DNA of 38,464 nt from IMG/VR virus record IMGVR_UViG_3300042560_002307, positions 1 through 38,464 of that record, one strand, 5' to 3'. This document shows, piece by piece, positions 18,183 to 25,858 of the stretch. Origin of the DNA: a virus. The number at the start of each line of letters is the position of its first letter. Position 1 is the first letter of the stretch. The notes under the pieces were generated by a model. It saw only the letters and a program-made list of their open reading frames with translations, was not told where the DNA came from and made no database searches. The translations under genes and the position numbers were made by a program.

Positions 18183-19235
18183 ATGGCAAAAACTCCAGAA
18201 ATAGATTTAAGAGATACCAAGCTAGTGGACAACTTGCTGATCAACGGCAGGTTAAATTATTGGCAAAGAGGCACTAGCGCAAGTTTAAATTTAACTACTG
18301 CAACTAATGGCACCGCTCGAGTGGCCGATAGATTTGCAGGATTTGCTAACCGAGTTACAAATAATCAAAATTACACATGGTCACAACAAGCTGATGTGCC
18401 AGCAGCTATTGAAACTGGAAGCGTACTGCCTTTTAGTATCAGGTGTACGGCAAATTTGAATCACGCTTTTACGGGAGAAGATAGAGTTAATGGACTTTTT
18501 CAAATCATAGAAGGGTCTCTAGTAAGCTCCATTGCACAAAATCAAAAATTACATGTCAGTTTTTGGTTTAAGTCTAACATCGCTATTCCCGTGGCTGCTA
18601 TCAGAGTTGCACTATCTACAAATGGAGCCTCTATCGCTAATAGTTATGTGACTACTTTTTCATACACAACGGCTAATGCGTGGCAAAAAGTAAGTTTTGT
18701 TATAGACCTTCCAGGCGTAAACTTTCATACGGGGGCTGGAGCAGCAATTGCCTTAAATCTTTTAGATATAGCTGGATCAACTAGCGTTCTTCAAACCTCT
18801 TCTTTAAATACGTGGCTTAGCGCAGACAAGACCACAACTCCCACTGCCACTAACTGGGCAGCCACGTCTGGAAACTGGGTACAATTTGCAGGACTATCTA
18901 TCACTACTAATGAGGTGGCAAATGTTCCATTGGCTGCAAGGAACACGCTTGAAGAGTTAAGACTTTGTCAGAGATATTATGAGGTTTCCTCTGGAAGAAA
19001 TATATCAAGAACAAATGCTTCACCATCTTGGTCCCTTACATACCCAGAAGCAGTTTACTTAACTTTCAAAACAACAAAAAGAGCTACTCCTCTTGTGACA
19101 GTTCAAACAGACGCAAATTCTCATACTATGACTGCAACACCTACTGTTGATGGAATACAGTATGCTGCGCCGCAGAATGGAGTCGGAACTTTTTATGTTT
19201 ACGTCCTTGGATTTACGGCAGACGCCGAACTTTAA
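18183..19235 (+). CDS. Tail protein, carbohydrate-binding-like paralog 2 (350 aa)
   Basis: AAAGGA precedes the ATG. The canonical NLLINGRLNYWQRGTSAS lies at the N-terminus (residues ~18-35), followed by VADRFAGFANR, then a beta-sandwich middle (KLHVSFWFKSNIAIPVAAIR; ANAWQKVSFVIDLPG) and a C-terminal ELRLCQRYYEVSSG with FKTTKRATPLVTV. Clearly the same family as the preceding gene but well diverged, so the duplication is not recent. Likely part of a host-binding appendage. Confidence 0.62.
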   Translation: MAKTPEIDLRDTKLVDNLLINGRLNYWQRGTSASLNLTTATNGTARVADRFAGFANRVTNNQNYTWSQQADVPAAIETGSVLPFSIRCTANLNHAFTGEDRVNGLFQIIEGSLVSSIAQNQKLHVSFWFKSNIAIPVAAIRVALSTNGASIANSYVTTFSYTTANAWQKVSFVIDLPGVNFHTGAGAAIALNLLDIAGSTSVLQTSSLNTWLSADKTTTPTATNWAATSGNWVQFAGLSITTNEVANVPLAARNTLEELRLCQRYYEVSSGRNISRTNASPSWSLTYPEAVYLTFKTTKRATPLVTVQTDANSHTMTATPTVDGIQYAAPQNGVGTFYVYVLGFTADAEL

Positions 19236-19259
19236 TTAGTTTTATAAAAGGAGAACGAT

Positions 19260-19760
19260 ATGAAATTTGTTATTATCAATAAACAATCTCTGGAAATCAT
19301 GGGCCACTACGAAGCTGACGCTAAAGATGACTCTTCAGCTAATAGAAGCTGGCTTTTAGCTGAGCCAGTCTGCGCACATCTTGAGATGCCAGAAGGATTA
19401 GATCCTGATTGCCTTAAAGCTGTTCAAGTTGAAGAATCATTTGATCCTGAAACTCAGTTGATCATTCCTGCTCATCTTGCGGTTCAAGAAGACGCTGCTA
19501 AAATCGCTGCTAAACTTGCAGCTAGTAGAGAGGCTAAGCTCGGTGCTCTCAGAGCCCTTCGTGCTCCTAAGCTCGCTCGTGTTGATCAACTAGTCAACAT
19601 CGCATTCCTTAATTCTTGGACTGCTGGAGAAAAAGCTGAGCTTAAAGATCATCGTGCTGCTCTATTAAACATCACCGAACCTTACAAAGCCGATGCTTCG
19701 TTGCTTGACGATCTTGACATTGAAGCTATTGAATGGCCTGAAGAACCTTCTGAATCTTAA
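19260..19760 (+). CDS. Tail-fibre-associated accessory protein (166 aa)
   Basis: A strong AAAAGGAG lies before the ATG. The N-terminal part (MKFVIINKQSLEIMGHYEAD ... LEMPEGLDPDCLKAVQV) is a small alpha/beta domain, the middle is a basic helical stretch (REAKLGALRALRAPKLARVD), and the end (LNSWTAGEKAELKDHRAALL, then DDLDIEAIEWPEEPSES) matches the pattern of small phage fibre-assembly or DUF4376-like proteins in which an RxxLLDIT-like helix precedes a terminal WPxxP. It closes the tail module. Fibre assembly chaperone is the best guess; not proven. Confidence 0.5.
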   Translation: MKFVIINKQSLEIMGHYEADAKDDSSANRSWLLAEPVCAHLEMPEGLDPDCLKAVQVEESFDPETQLIIPAHLAVQEDAAKIAAKLAASREAKLGALRALRAPKLARVDQLVNIAFLNSWTAGEKAELKDHRAALLNITEPYKADASLLDDLDIEAIEWPEEPSES

Positions 19761-19765
19761 ACAGT

Positions 19766-19816
19766 CCCCAAGAGCTTCCTCTCCCTTGAAATATAGGTGA
19801 AGAAGCTTGGGGTTTT
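19766..19816 (+). terminator. Hairpin terminator at end of tail module
   Basis: CCCCAAG with following CTTC (19766-19778) pairs with GAAGCTTGGGG (19802-19812): 11 base pairs interrupted by a 2-base bulge, with a 23-base loop, followed at once by TTTT and further T-rich sequence. It sits 6 bases after the stop of the last tail gene and overlaps the stop codon of the convergent gene on the other strand. The loop is long for an intrinsic terminator, which lowers certainty; the T-run is on the + strand only. Confidence 0.6.
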
Positions 19817-20807
19817 AGCTTTTAGCTTTTTCGTAGATCTTAAGAATAGCGTTCTTAATATGAGAACTAGCTCTAAGATTATCTTCAAAGCCTTTTCGGT
19901 CTGAAGAGGCTCTTCGCTCTTGACTAAAAAATGCGTGCATGACTTCAGGCATAGGTCCTGGTTCATTTCCAAGCATAGCTTCGAACAGGTCGTTTCGAAC
20001 TTCTACGCTTTCGTTTACTCGCTTCATAGGCAATTTGATCCACCAGCGATCACCGAAGACTTCTCTGTGAACCCACAGCATCTTCATCGTGATGTCTCTG
20101 ACATACCACAAACCATCTTTAGGATAAAGCGCAGGCCAAAAAGCCCAGTACCAACCGCCCATCAGTAGCCAATGAACCCAGAACGCCACCTTCATGGCAA
20201 AGCTCTGTTTGTAGGCGACAGCCAGCAAAGAGCTAGTTGTGTAGAACTGAGGTCCTGCAGCGGGTTGACCTAGCTTTAGAAACTCACTATCAGGGCACCA
20301 ATTAATACCAAAGTTGTTACATCGGTTAGATACGTCGCCATCGTTCACTTCATCCCACGATCTAGTCCCTAGATGCTTCAAGTAATTCCAAGCAGCTTTA
20401 ACAGCAGCTTCTTTAGGCTTCTGATCTTCCGGCATCTGCACATAAGCAAACGCCCAGCATCCAACGCAATCTCCAGAAACACGTTTTAAATTTTTGGAAC
20501 CATCAGCACCAATAGCCCTTAAGAAATTACCATCTTCATCTAGAAGCAACTCCATCCCACGCTTTCCTATAAACCCGTACTGAGTCAAGGCGCCATGGTC
20601 GTCATCGTTATCTAACAAAGCCCCATCAAGCCTTGTTGCTCTACCAACCTCGAAGTCAGGTTCCCAATGTACTGGACTAGATTTGTCAACTTTCTTAAAG
20701 ATGAATAGTCTCCAGTATGCCCAAAGCAAAGGGTATAAAACGTAAACAATGATTTGAAATGGCAAACCAACCAAGAGGAAGATAAGCCAGCGAGTAAGAG
20801 CGACCAT
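19815..20807 (-). CDS. Membrane protein of unknown function (330 aa)
   Basis: Runs opposite to the tail genes. AAAGGAGG lies 6 bases before the ATG on the minus strand, one of the best ribosome sites in the window. A hydrophobic N-terminal segment (LIFLLVGLPFQIIVYVLYPL, residues ~8-27) followed by WAYWRLFIFKK and a second hydrophobic segment around residues 205-228 (AFWVHWLLMGGWYWAFWPAL) predict two membrane spans. The middle is soluble, with GDCVGCWAF and NNFGINWCP cysteines and a GKRGMELLLDEDGNFLR segment. The C-terminal tail is charged. Downstream of, and likely co-transcribed with, the UvsW-like helicase. Not recognised; no lysis or transport motif is evident. Confidence 0.7.
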   Translation of the reverse strand: MVALTRWLIFLLVGLPFQIIVYVLYPLLWAYWRLFIFKKVDKSSPVHWEPDFEVGRATRLDGALLDNDDDHGALTQYGFIGKRGMELLLDEDGNFLRAIGADGSKNLKRVSGDCVGCWAFAYVQMPEDQKPKEAAVKAAWNYLKHLGTRSWDEVNDGDVSNRCNNFGINWCPDSEFLKLGQPAAGPQFYTTSSLLAVAYKQSFAMKVAFWVHWLLMGGWYWAFWPALYPKDGLWYVRDITMKMLWVHREVFGDRWWIKLPMKRVNESVEVRNDLFEAMLGNEPGPMPEVMHAFFSQERRASSDRKGFEDNLRASSHIKNAILKIYEKAKS

Positions 20808-20826
20808 AGAGGCCTCCTTTATATAG

Positions 20827-22269
20827 CTATTTTACCGCATATTCTTTATAGATTTCATGCCGCTCTAGGGCGTGTTCTTCTAGGTAGCCGCCGTCTTTAT
20901 CTGTGAAGTCGTATATGACAGCCTCTGACTTACCTTTGGCGATGCGTAGGACTCTGCCTATGTTTTGAATGACTTGAGACCTAGCTTTACCTCCGCCAGC
21001 CATGATGAGAATCTCAGCGCAAGGAAGGTCTACGCCTTCACCGATTACTGAGGTTCCGATCAGGCAGTTAAGATCTCCTTCTTTAAAATCCTTCATCATC
21101 TTTTGACGCACTGCGTCTTTCTCTTCGCCGTGGATAAACTGAGCCCACGGGATCATCTCTTTAAGCATCTCGCCGTGCTCTTTGTATTGAACTAGAATGA
21201 GGACCTTCTTTTTCTTAAGCTCCGCCGCAATGCCAGCGATGATACCGTTACGTTCAACGTTGTCAACGATGCCCTCACGATAGACTTTTTGATAGGCCGT
21301 TTCTCGAAGTCTCATCTTGAGGTCTAAAATTTCAAATCTAGGTTTTACGAGAAACCCCTCTTTGATGGCATCTTGAACCTTGTACTCATAGAGTACCTCG
21401 CTCAAAACACCTTCAAGAGCTAGGTCAGCGCCGTCGTTTCTGAAAGGCGTAGCGGTAAGGCCGATGCGGTAGTACACGTGTTTGAGATGGTTGAAGTTGA
21501 CGTCCTGATAGGTTATAGCTGCCGAGTGATGAAACTCGTCGATGAATACGGCATTTACATCTTTGAAGGCTCCGGCAGGAATTTTAACCAAAGACTGAAT
21601 GTTGCAGATCGAGATGGGCTTTTTAAGCTTTACGGTTTTACTATTTAGCACTTCGACGCTACCGCTGCCGAAGAACCTGATCATTACTTCTTCCATCATG
21701 TCTGTAATATTTTTGGACGGTGTGATGATCAAAGTTTTGACACCCAAGGTCCATATCATCTTAGCAGCGGTGACAGTCTTACCGGTACCGGTCGGTAGCA
21801 CAACAATACCCCTGCCGTCAACTAAAAGATTCTTAACGGCAGTTTTTTGATAATGCCGAAAGTCAGGAAAGGGTGTTTTGTTCATGATCTTAACCGAGTT
21901 GCGTTTCGGTTCGATACGTTTGTCTTCAATCTCAAACTTAAGGTTTTTAGCCTCTAGCCAATCCAGCACCCTAGGTAAAAGCCCAGCCGGAAACTCTGAA
22001 TCGTTTAGAAGCGTAATCTTACGCTGTTTCTCTAGTTCATTCGCTTGTTTAGTCAGTATAGCTCGCTGCTGGCGTAGGGATTTATCATCGCCGCCAAAAG
22101 CTGAGTTATTCAGTTGGGAGTTGACTCTACGTAGTTGTTTTATTACTCTATGAAACTGATAGTCAACTTGTTGGTCAATATATGAAAGATGGTCCTGCAA
22201 GGCTTCGTAGTCTTCACGACCTAAACCTCGCAGTTGACAAACGGAATTAGAAAGGGCAATATGAACCAT
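20827..22269 (-). CDS. uvsW: UvsW-like SF2 DNA/RNA helicase
   Basis: 480 aa with a complete superfamily 2 motif set: a Q-like start RHYQKTAV (~138-145), Walker A LPTGTGKT (158-165), DEFH (244-247), TATPFRNDG (272-280), motif V GTSVIGEGVD (405-414) and motif VI QNIGRVLR (435-442). The ~130-residue N-terminal extension is helical and may help bind DNA. UvsW of T4 unwinds R-loops and branched DNA, supporting the switch to recombination-dependent replication; UvsX-like and UvsY-like genes occur further along, consistent with that role. An in-frame stop lies just upstream of the ATG, so the start is fixed, but the ribosome site is weak. RadD/RapA-type or other phage SF2 helicases are the alternative. 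Confidence 0.85.
   Translation of the reverse strand: MVHIALSNSVCQLRGLGREDYEALQDHLSYIDQQVDYQFHRVIKQLRRVNSQLNNSAFGGDDKSLRQQRAILTKQANELEKQRKITLLNDSEFPAGLLPRVLDWLEAKNLKFEIEDKRIEPKRNSVKIMNKTPFPDFRHYQKTAVKNLLVDGRGIVVLPTGTGKTVTAAKMIWTLGVKTLIITPSKNITDMMEEVMIRFFGSGSVEVLNSKTVKLKKPISICNIQSLVKIPAGAFKDVNAVFIDEFHHSAAITYQDVNFNHLKHVYYRIGLTATPFRNDGADLALEGVLSEVLYEYKVQDAIKEGFLVKPRFEILDLKMRLRETAYQKVYREGIVDNVERNGIIAGIAAELKKKKVLILVQYKEHGEMLKEMIPWAQFIHGEEKDAVRQKMMKDFKEGDLNCLIGTSVIGEGVDLPCAEILIMAGGGKARSQVIQNIGRVLRIAKGKSEAVIYDFTDKDGGYLEEHALERHEIYKEYAVK
22234..22262 (+). promoter_or_regulatory. Candidate sigma70-type promoter for the chaperonin-replication operon
   Basis: A perfect -35 TTGACA (22234-22239) is followed after exactly 17 bases by CAATAT (22257-22262), which keeps the two most important -10 bases (A at position 2, T at position 6). 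It overlaps the start of the divergent helicase gene and would begin transcription about 35 bases before the first + strand ATG. The -10 is only a half match, so this is a candidate. Confidence 0.4.
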
Positions 22270-22304
22270 GAGGATATTGTCTCACAGGTACGAGGAGGAA
22301 GCAA

Positions 22305-22529
22305 ATGTCAAATGATCCAATACGAGTTCGCTGCATGGAGTTTTTGCACTCTCAGCTAGAGAAAAAAGCTATTCCACATATCCGACCTGGAATGCTGGAA
22401 GATCTCATCGCTTTAGTTGAAGGTGTGCGTTCTGACCTAGCCGCTCAAGTTATGGCGCAGCGCATGGCCGAGCAAGCTCGCATGGCAGAGTTGGAAGAGA
22501 AAAACAAAACTGAGGTCTCCGATGAGTAA
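22305..22529 (+). CDS. Small helical protein overlapping the chaperonin gene (74 aa)
   Basis: A very strong GAGGAGGAAG lies before the ATG, and the stop overlaps the chaperonin start by 8 bases, so the two are almost certainly co-translated. The sequence is charged and helical (RVRCMEFLHSQLEKKAIPHI; GMLEDLIALVEGVRSDLAAQ; RMAEQARMAELEEKNK). It lies where GroES would sit in a bacterial groESL operon, but it is shorter (GroES is about 95 aa), predicted helical rather than beta barrel, and has no recognisable mobile loop. Function unknown; a chaperonin partner is possible from position only. Confidence 0.7.
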   Translation: MSNDPIRVRCMEFLHSQLEKKAIPHIRPGMLEDLIALVEGVRSDLAAQVMAQRMAEQARMAELEEKNKTEVSDE

Positions 22530-24183
22530 ATTAATTCTTGACTCTCAGAGCACCAAACAAAAAGCTCTGGAAACTATTTCTGAGATGGCAGCGGTCGTTA
22601 AAAAAACACTAGGCCCTGGCGGAAACCCTATCATCCTACAACGCCAAGGACAAAACCCAGACGGCACTCAGATTGGGCCTTTGATTACTAAAGACGGCGT
22701 CTCCGTTGCAGAGCACGTAGCTTACCGCAACAACACCAAGGACACGATTGCCAAAGCTATTCTTCAGGTAGCAAAGAACACCGTCAACCAAGCAGGCGAT
22801 GGCACCACCACAGCAGTCGTACTTGCAGAAGCTATCTATCGAGCTGGCTACAAATACATCGAACAAGGTCGTAACTCTATCCAGCTTTACGAAGAGCTAA
22901 ACCGAGCAAAGAATCAAGTAGTAGACGCTATTAATAAAGTTAAGAAAGATATCTCAGAGGAAGAAGTTAAGAGTGTAGCTCAGATCTCGGCTAACGGAGA
23001 CGAAGAGATTGCTAACATCGTATACGAAGCTATCATGGCTGTGGGAGAAGACGGCCACATTGCTCTTGAAGAAGGTTCTTCTCGAGAGACTGAACTTAGC
23101 AAGATTGAAGGCGCTGTTTACAAACAAGGCTGGACTTCATTTGGACCGCATGGTTCTTTGTTGGTAACAGATAAGACTCGGGATATCTGCGAGATGCGAG
23201 ATCCGGCTGTTCTTTTGTACGCTGGTACCTTAGACGACGTACACTCGTTGGGCAGCTTGATTCAAAAAGTTTATCAACTAGATCCCCAAACCAAGCAGCT
23301 TGCTAACGTCGTACCCTTTTTGATTATTGCAAACGAATTTTCAGATCAGGTAAAAGAGTTTATCCTGCAAAACCGTATGCAAGGTGGCTATCCTATCGCC
23401 GCTATCAAAGCGCCTTTCGACGGTTCTCCTAATGCTCGCACCGAGATGCTTGAAGATCTAGCTGCGCTTCTAGGCGCTAAAGTATCCGCTAAAGGCATCT
23501 TAGACTTGAAGCAAGTTACGGAAGAGCATCTAGGCTCGTGTGCGAAAGTAGAAATCTCTCGTAACGAGATGGTCGTATTTGAAGGCTCCGGTGATGAGGA
23601 GCAAATCATTCAACGAGTAGAAGATCTTAAAAAACTATCAGAATCTAAGCTTCATGAGTTTGATCGTGAGAATGTTCGCATTCGCATCGGAAAGCTAACC
23701 GGCGGAATTGCTATCGTTCGAGTGGGCGGTAACTCAGAGCTAGAGATTCTAGAGAAAAAGGATCGTATCGAAGATGCTCTATGTGCCGCTCGGGTAGCTA
23801 TTCAAGACGGCATCGTAGCAGGTGGAGGATATACACTCTACCAAATCAGTCAACAATTATTTTCTGAGAAGGCTGATGAGGCTTCGGTGATCATGGCTGA
23901 AGCTTTGCAAGCTCCTATTAAACAGATCATCTCTAACGTAGGGGAAAACCCAGACGTGGTTTTAGCTAGAATGCCTAGTCGAAAAGGCTATGACGCTAGG
24001 AACAAGCGGTATGTAGATCTTATGAAAGAAGGCATCATTGATCCGGCTAAGGTGACGAAATCTGCGCTCGAGAATGCGGTCTCTATTGCAGGCTTGCTAC
24101 TTACTACTGGCGGGGCTATCGTTATAGATGACACCCCAGTACCTGGAGTGACTAATCCTTTACACGCACTACTAGGCGGATAA
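22522..24183 (+). CDS. groEL: Phage GroEL-like chaperonin
   Basis: 553 aa, co-linear with bacterial group I chaperonin (548 aa in E. coli). Visible landmarks: TLGPGGN (29-35), ITKDGVSV (55-62, Asp58 matching the ATP-site Asp52), AGDGTTTA (91-98, Asp93 matching Asp87), VEGMQ-like EGAVYKQG in the apical part (~196-204), IKAPFDG (~295-301), EDALCAARVAIQDGIVAGGG (417-436, Asp418 matching the catalytic Asp398) and ILDPTKVT-like IIDPAKVTKSAL (505-516). ATPase residues are intact, so it should be active. Differences: an ~8-residue insert in the equatorial stem loop (after residue 40), a rewritten apical helix H region with an insert near 253-264, and no Gly-Gly-Met tail. It folds proteins in a double ring; phage targets are unknown. 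Phage chaperonins of the EL/OBP type are reported to work without a co-chaperonin. Confidence 0.95.
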   Translation: MSKLILDSQSTKQKALETISEMAAVVKKTLGPGGNPIILQRQGQNPDGTQIGPLITKDGVSVAEHVAYRNNTKDTIAKAILQVAKNTVNQAGDGTTTAVVLAEAIYRAGYKYIEQGRNSIQLYEELNRAKNQVVDAINKVKKDISEEEVKSVAQISANGDEEIANIVYEAIMAVGEDGHIALEEGSSRETELSKIEGAVYKQGWTSFGPHGSLLVTDKTRDICEMRDPAVLLYAGTLDDVHSLGSLIQKVYQLDPQTKQLANVVPFLIIANEFSDQVKEFILQNRMQGGYPIAAIKAPFDGSPNARTEMLEDLAALLGAKVSAKGILDLKQVTEEHLGSCAKVEISRNEMVVFEGSGDEEQIIQRVEDLKKLSESKLHEFDRENVRIRIGKLTGGIAIVRVGGNSELEILEKKDRIEDALCAARVAIQDGIVAGGGYTLYQISQQLFSEKADEASVIMAEALQAPIKQIISNVGENPDVVLARMPSRKGYDARNKRYVDLMKEGIIDPAKVTKSALENAVSIAGLLLTTGGAIVIDDTPVPGVTNPLHALLGG

Positions 24184-25335
24184 ATGGCTAAGAAAAAATG
24201 GAACCCCGATGCAGTTTGGCTTTCTTACTCAGGAGCAAGTACTTTTAAGTCTTGCCCTGAGAAGTACTATCTTCAAAAGGACTGGAAGGCTAAGGGAAAC
24301 TTTAGCTACTTTGTTTTTGGGTCCGCTGTAGAGTCAGGGGTTACAGAGGCCTTTATTAGCCGAAAGCGGGATAAGATGCTTGCCGCTTTTGAAAAGAACT
24401 GGGCTTGCGAGAACGCTGGCAGCACGGCGACTGACGAATGGAAAAAAGAAAAGCCCATCTTTGACAACGTGGACATTGAGTACTCGGCAGGAGACGTTGA
24501 TTTAGACTTGTTAGAAGGCGAGGATGTGCGCCTTGACCAATGGGTTACAGAGTTATACAAAGATGTCGAGCTTACATGGAAGCCTCAGATCTTTGCTATC
24601 TTTGACAAGATAAAAAATAAGGTGGGTCTGACTTCTACGGAAGACCGTTTTTATAAACGAGTGGCTTGGCTTTCTATGAAGAAAAAGGGCGAGTATATGC
24701 TCAACTCCTTTTTTGAGCAAGCTTTGCCTAAGATAAAAGGCTTGGTAGAAATTGAAGGTAAGCCTGCGGCTCAGATGCGAATTGATATTCCTTCTGACGA
24801 CGGCGACAACATCGTAGGCTACGTAGACTACGTCGTAGAGATGGTAGACGGTCGCATTGTAATTTTAGATTGCAAAACGGCAGCTTCTCCCTACGATGAG
24901 CACGCTCTGCTTACTTCGGAACAGTTGAAAACTTATGCTGCAGCTTTAGCTAGCAAACTTGAATCTGATCCCGAGATTGGCTATCTTGTTTTAGTAAAAA
25001 AGCTAGTTATCGAAAAGAGCTGCTCTTCTTGCGGACACGTCAGAGAGAACTCAAAGCTTAAGAACTGTACTTCTTGTGAAGGCGGCAAGTACGATAAAGG
25101 TACTTATTCTGCTGAAGTTCAAATGATGACCAGGCAGATTAAAGATGAAGAGATGGATGATCAACTCGATGATTACTCTCACATCGCAGACGCAATACGC
25201 AATAAAGTTAGGTTTAAAAATCCATCAAACTGTTTTAGCTTTGGACGTAAATGCGAATTTTACGATCACTGCCATAAAGGAAAATCACTAAATAAACTTC
25301 CAAACTTGGAAAAGAAAGAAAAAGGAGGCCGCTAA
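24184..25335 (+). CDS. PD-(D/E)XK nuclease with Fe-S cluster (Cas4/AddB-like)
   Basis: 383 aa, starting right after the chaperonin stop. The nuclease core is clear: YVDYVVEMVDGRIVILDCKT (214-232) provides the Asp and the DxK (Asp215, Asp229, Lys231), followed by EQLKTYAAAL (246-255) with the QxxxY motif. A single N-terminal cysteine (Cys24 in TFKSCPEKYYL) and three at the C-terminus (Cys350, Cys357, Cys363 in NCFSFGRKCEFYDHC) form the four-cysteine 4Fe-4S pattern of AddB and Cas4 nucleases. A second CxxC...CxxC zinc-ribbon-like pair (280-298) is inserted between them, which is unusual. The usual GxxxH position reads GSAVE. Likely processes DNA ends for recombination or packaging intermediates; no CRISPR context. 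Stop overlaps the next ATG. Confidence 0.85.
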   Translation: MAKKKWNPDAVWLSYSGASTFKSCPEKYYLQKDWKAKGNFSYFVFGSAVESGVTEAFISRKRDKMLAAFEKNWACENAGSTATDEWKKEKPIFDNVDIEYSAGDVDLDLLEGEDVRLDQWVTELYKDVELTWKPQIFAIFDKIKNKVGLTSTEDRFYKRVAWLSMKKKGEYMLNSFFEQALPKIKGLVEIEGKPAAQMRIDIPSDDGDNIVGYVDYVVEMVDGRIVILDCKTAASPYDEHALLTSEQLKTYAAALASKLESDPEIGYLVLVKKLVIEKSCSSCGHVRENSKLKNCTSCEGGKYDKGTYSAEVQMMTRQIKDEEMDDQLDDYSHIADAIRNKVRFKNPSNCFSFGRKCEFYDHCHKGKSLNKLPNLEKKEKGGR

Positions 25336-25856
25336 TGGCTAAAGGAAGACTGCCCGAAGGGTACATCAGTGCTCAAGATCTTATTAAGAAGTTTCGCAAG
25401 GAAAATCCCAAAGCGGCGATTTCTACCGCAGCGCAACTTTTGACTGCCGGAGAAGAAGCGATCATCGTAGTGACTGCTTCAGTATCTACCGGTGAGGCCA
25501 CGTCAAGTGGTATGTCTCAAGGACTACTTCTTGATGATAAGGCAACAGAGAAAGCTGAAAGCTCAGCAATTCGACGAGCCCTAGTTAACCTAGGATACGA
25601 TTCAGTCGAGTCAGAAGATGAGGCGGAAGAGAAAGAAGAAAAACAAGAAAAGAAGGAAAGCCGCTTTGGGAAAGCAAAGCGAGAAGAGCCTAAAGAGGAA
25701 GAAGCTGAAGAAGACGATGAGGCCGAAGAAGAGGAAGAAGAAAAGCCTCGTAGTCGCTTTGGGGGAAAGGCTGCCAAAGAAGAATCTGAAGAAGAGGAAG
25801 AAAGCGAAGAAGGACAATCTCGTTTTAAGCGAGGTTCTAGGTTTCAACGGAGCTAA
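25335..25856 (+). CDS. Putative Rad52-like ssDNA-annealing protein with acidic tail (173 aa)
   Basis: Residues 1-~90 are a compact domain with the ordered elements TASVSTGEATSSGM and LDDKATEKAESSAIRRAL followed by NLGYD. This resembles the core of Rad52/Sak-type annealing proteins, where a beta strand is followed by a helix with KAxxxAxKRAL and then a G. From residue ~92 the tail is strongly acidic with Glu/Asp runs, interrupted by repeated SRFG/SRFK/SRFQ motifs (ESRFG, RSRFG, QSRFK, GSRFQ). Acidic tails on ssDNA-binding proteins commonly recruit partners. Between a nuclease and a replication operon, an annealing or SSB-like role is plausible. The family call is tentative because the core is short. 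Confidence 0.45.
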   Translation: MAKGRLPEGYISAQDLIKKFRKENPKAAISTAAQLLTAGEEAIIVVTASVSTGEATSSGMSQGLLLDDKATEKAESSAIRRALVNLGYDSVESEDEAEEKEEKQEKKESRFGKAKREEPKEEEAEEDDEAEEEEEEKPRSRFGGKAAKEESEEEEESEEGQSRFKRGSRFQRS

Positions 25857-25858
25857 AA

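Noticed and set aside
22283-22311. TTGACA on the minus strand as promoter for the helicase gene
   Set aside because: No -10-like hexamer lies 16 to 18 bases downstream (CCTGTG, CTGTGA); the match is probably chance.
22305-22529. GroES
   Set aside because: Too short, helical and charged, with no beta-barrel pattern or mobile loop motif; kept as an unknown protein.
24184-25335. Cas4 as evidence for a CRISPR adaptation module
   Set aside because: The fold is Cas4/AddB-like, but no Cas1, Cas2 or repeats are present; such nucleases are common in phage replication operons.
25517-25847. Minus-strand open frames rich in Ser or Phe opposite the acidic tail gene
   Set aside because: They mirror the Glu/Asp codons of the + strand gene (GAA/GAG gives TTC/CTC), have no ribosome site and no coding character of their own.
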